Shown here one piece after another: positions 5,837 through 7,589 of a DNA stretch of 7,589 nucleotides (positions within the stretch are counted from its first letter, which is position 1; each line of letters opens with the position of its first letter). Source of the stretch: Sphingomonadales bacterium (lineage in GTDB: Bacteria; Pseudomonadota; Alphaproteobacteria; Sphingomonadales; Sphingomonadaceae); assembly GCA_027489295.1 (NCBI GenBank), contig JAIYAA010000137.1:1-7589 (forward strand). The letters are read 5' to 3'. The translations under genes and the position numbers were made by a program. The notes under the pieces are model-generated. The model had not been told where the DNA came from. It worked only from the letters and a program-made list of their open reading frames with translations, and did not search any database.

Positions 5837-6748
5837 TTGGCCACGCTTGGTTTGAGCCCCGCCGACAAACAGGCCGTCGACGCCTTCCGCAAGGACGTCG
5901 TCGAGCCGTCGATGTCGAAGCTCGTCATCATCGATTTCTGGGCCGAATGGTGCGGGCCGTGCAAGGCGCTGGGCCCGGTGCTGGAAAAGATCGCCGACGA
6001 ATACGCCCCCAAGGGCGTGATGCTGGCCAAGATCGATGTCGACAAGAACAACTTCATCGCCAGCCAATTCCAGGTCCGCTCGATCCCCACGGTCTATGCG
6101 ATGTTCCAGGGCCAGCTGGTCGCCGACCTGACCAGCGCGCGCACCGAATCGCAGCTGCGCACGATGCTCGACCAGATTCTGCGCCAGCTGCCGGTCGGCG
6201 GCGAAGAAGCCGAGGCCGAAGCCGATCTGGAGCCGCTGATCGCGATGGGCGAGCAGGTGCTGGCGGATGGCGATGCCGAGCGCGCGCTCGCGATCTTCGA
6301 CCAGATCGCCGAGATGGCGCCGGAGCATGCCGCGGTGCTTGCCGGTCGCATCCGCGCGCTGACCGCGCTGGGGCAGCAGGACGAGGCCCAGGCCGCGCTC
6401 GACGCGATCGAAGGCGATGCCGCCAAGGCCCCGGAAGTGGAGCGCGCGCGTGCCGCGCTGAGCCTTGCTCGCGAAGCCCAGCCGGTCGGCGATCTTGCCG
6501 GCCTTGCCGCACGCGCCGCCGCCAATCCCGAAGACATGGATGCCCGCTACGAACTCGCCGGCGGACAGATGGCAGCGGGCGACCGTGACGGCGCGGCCAC
6601 GACGCTGCTCGCCATGGTGCGCGACGATCGTGCGTGGAACGAGGGCGCCGCCCGCCAGCGGCTACTCAAGCTGTTCGAGGTGGTCGGGCTCGAAGACCCC
6701 TGGGTCTCTGCCCAGCGTCGCAAGCTTTCGCAGATCCTGTTCGGATGA
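5837..6748 (+). CDS. Thioredoxin-TPR co-chaperone, CnoX/YbbN-like
   Basis: A 303-residue cytoplasmic protein with an N-terminal thioredoxin fold (about residues 12-115) and a helical TPR-like C-terminal half (about 140-303). The active site reads WCGPC (38-42) and the cis-proline is P84 in SIPT, so unlike E. coli YbbN/CnoX, which lacks the full CXXC, it should be redox-active. Members of this family act as holdases that protect unfolding proteins and can pass them to GroEL; the function here is inferred from the architecture. The TTG start at 5837 has an AAGGAG 6 nt upstream. An in-frame ATG at 5750 would add 29 Arg/Pro-rich residues encoded by the promoter and leader region, so it is rejected. 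The stop overlaps the ATG of the LON-domain gene (ATGA), indicating coupled translation. Confidence 0.9.
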   Translation: MATLGLSPADKQAVDAFRKDVVEPSMSKLVIIDFWAEWCGPCKALGPVLEKIADEYAPKGVMLAKIDVDKNNFIASQFQVRSIPTVYAMFQGQLVADLTSARTESQLRTMLDQILRQLPVGGEEAEAEADLEPLIAMGEQVLADGDAERALAIFDQIAEMAPEHAAVLAGRIRALTALGQQDEAQAALDAIEGDAAKAPEVERARAALSLAREAQPVGDLAGLAARAAANPEDMDARYELAGGQMAAGDRDGAATTLLAMVRDDRAWNEGAARQRLLKLFEVVGLEDPWVSAQRRKLSQILFG

Positions 6749-7353
6749 AGACGACGCGGCTTTCGGTGTTTCCGCTGGCAGGTGCGCTGCTGTTCCCGCG
6801 CATGCACCTGCCGCTCCACATCTTCGAGCCGCGCTACCGGGCGCTGGTCTCCGAGGCACTCGCCCGCGATCGGCGGATCGGCATGGTCCAGCCGCGCGAC
6901 GATAAAGACCCGCCGACGCTGTTCGACGTCGGCTGCGTCGGCCGGATCGCCGATGTCGAGGCGCTCGACGACGGGCGCTTCAACATCGTGCTGGAAGGGC
7001 TGACGCGCTTCACCATCGTGCGCGAGCTGGCGCTGAACACCCCGTTTCGCCAGGTCGAGGCGGCGCTGGAAGTGATCGGCGCCTCCGAGACGCTGTCGCT
7101 CGCCGGCCGTGCGTCGATCGAGATGGAGTCGCGGCGCTTCGCCGATGGCCTGGGCTATATGGTCGACTGGGAGGCGGTGACGCGGCTCGACGACGAATCG
7201 CTCGTCAACGGCATCGCCCAGATCGCGCCGTTCGATGCCGCCTCGAAGCAGGCGCTGCTTGAGGCACCGACGCTGGCAGACCGCGCCGAGCTGATCGTGC
7301 AGTTGATGCAGTTCTTCGGCCGTCACGGCGAGGATAGCGCCACGCTGCAGTAG
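6745..7353 (+). CDS. Stand-alone Lon N-terminal (LON substrate-binding) domain protein
   Basis: A 202-residue protein made of only the substrate-recognition domain of Lon-type proteases. The signature run is FPLAGALLFPR (9-19), then LPLHIFEPRYRALV (22-35), G(C)VGRI (63-68) and DGRFNIVLEGLTRFTIV (77-92); the rest (about 115-195) is helical, as in the domain's second half. There is no AAA+ ATPase and no Ser-Lys protease domain, and the stop at 7351 is followed by intergenic sequence, so it is a natural single-domain protein rather than a truncated Lon. Its ATG at 6745 overlaps the thioredoxin-gene stop by ATGA and has no Shine-Dalgarno of its own, so translation is probably coupled. Such proteins are widespread in alphaproteobacteria but have no settled function; the pairing suggests a role in recognising damaged proteins. 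Confidence 0.92.
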   Translation: MKTTRLSVFPLAGALLFPRMHLPLHIFEPRYRALVSEALARDRRIGMVQPRDDKDPPTLFDVGCVGRIADVEALDDGRFNIVLEGLTRFTIVRELALNTPFRQVEAALEVIGASETLSLAGRASIEMESRRFADGLGYMVDWEAVTRLDDESLVNGIAQIAPFDAASKQALLEAPTLADRAELIVQLMQFFGRHGEDSATLQ

Positions 7354-7375
7354 GCTGCCTTATTTTTGGGCAGCC
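7353..7375 (+). terminator. Stem-loop at the end of the thioredoxin-LON operon
   Basis: GGCTGCC (7353-7359) and GGCAGCC (7369-7375) form a perfect 7-bp stem that begins at the last base of the LON-gene stop codon. The loop is T-rich (TTATTTTTG), but no T run follows the stem, so this is not a textbook intrinsic terminator. It may terminate weakly or protect the mRNA 3' end. Confidence 0.45.
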
Positions 7376-7403
7376 AAGCGTCCGAAAATTCACCAGTTCG
7401 TAA

Positions 7404-7589
<186 letters not shown>

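Noticed and set aside
5030..6328. 432-codon minus-strand frame crossing the tRNA-Gly gene
   Set aside because: It runs through a tRNA and antisense to both the GntR and thioredoxin genes, and has no recognisable domain.

Overview
The window is high-GC DNA with dense, short-spaced genes and looks like a chromosomal core segment of an alphaproteobacterium, most likely Sphingomonas or a close relative. That placement is inferred from the class I (archaeal-type) lysyl-tRNA synthetase, the thioredoxin-TPR/LON-domain gene pair and the codon style. No search was possible. I see no mobile element, CRISPR array or phage gene.

Left part, minus strand (1-3743): feoA and feoB overlap by ATGA and form a ferrous-iron uptake operon. 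It starts at a promoter whose -10 region is covered by a 19-bp Fur-like palindrome (3705-3723). Downstream, 56 bp after feoB, lies lysS for a class I lysyl-tRNA synthetase; its last roughly 20-30 residues run off the window's left edge.

Middle part (3755-5631): a DUF72 (YecE-like) gene and a 36-residue, very acidic small protein form a minus-strand pair that ends at a GC-rich hairpin before the feo promoter. Divergent from DUF72 is a plus-strand GntR/FadR-type (FCD) regulator. The short space between the two starts holds a nested inverted repeat that is a good operator candidate. A tRNA-Gly(GCC) gene with an encoded CCA lies on the minus strand, tail to tail with the regulator.

Right part, plus strand (5742-7589): a CnoX/YbbN-like thioredoxin-TPR protein, which appears to start at TTG, overlaps by ATGA with a stand-alone Lon N-terminal (LON) domain protein. 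Together they suggest a protein quality-control operon. A hairpin follows, then a near-consensus sigma-54 promoter, then the first 31 codons of a PII signalling protein (GlnK/GlnB type) cut by the right edge.

The gene content is ordinary. The items most worth a second look are regulatory or small: the acidic 36-residue protein, the putative GntR operator, the Fur-like site on feoAB, the hairpin-bearing leader and TTG start of the thioredoxin gene, and the sigma-54 promoter of the PII gene. I did not find an obviously new biological system.
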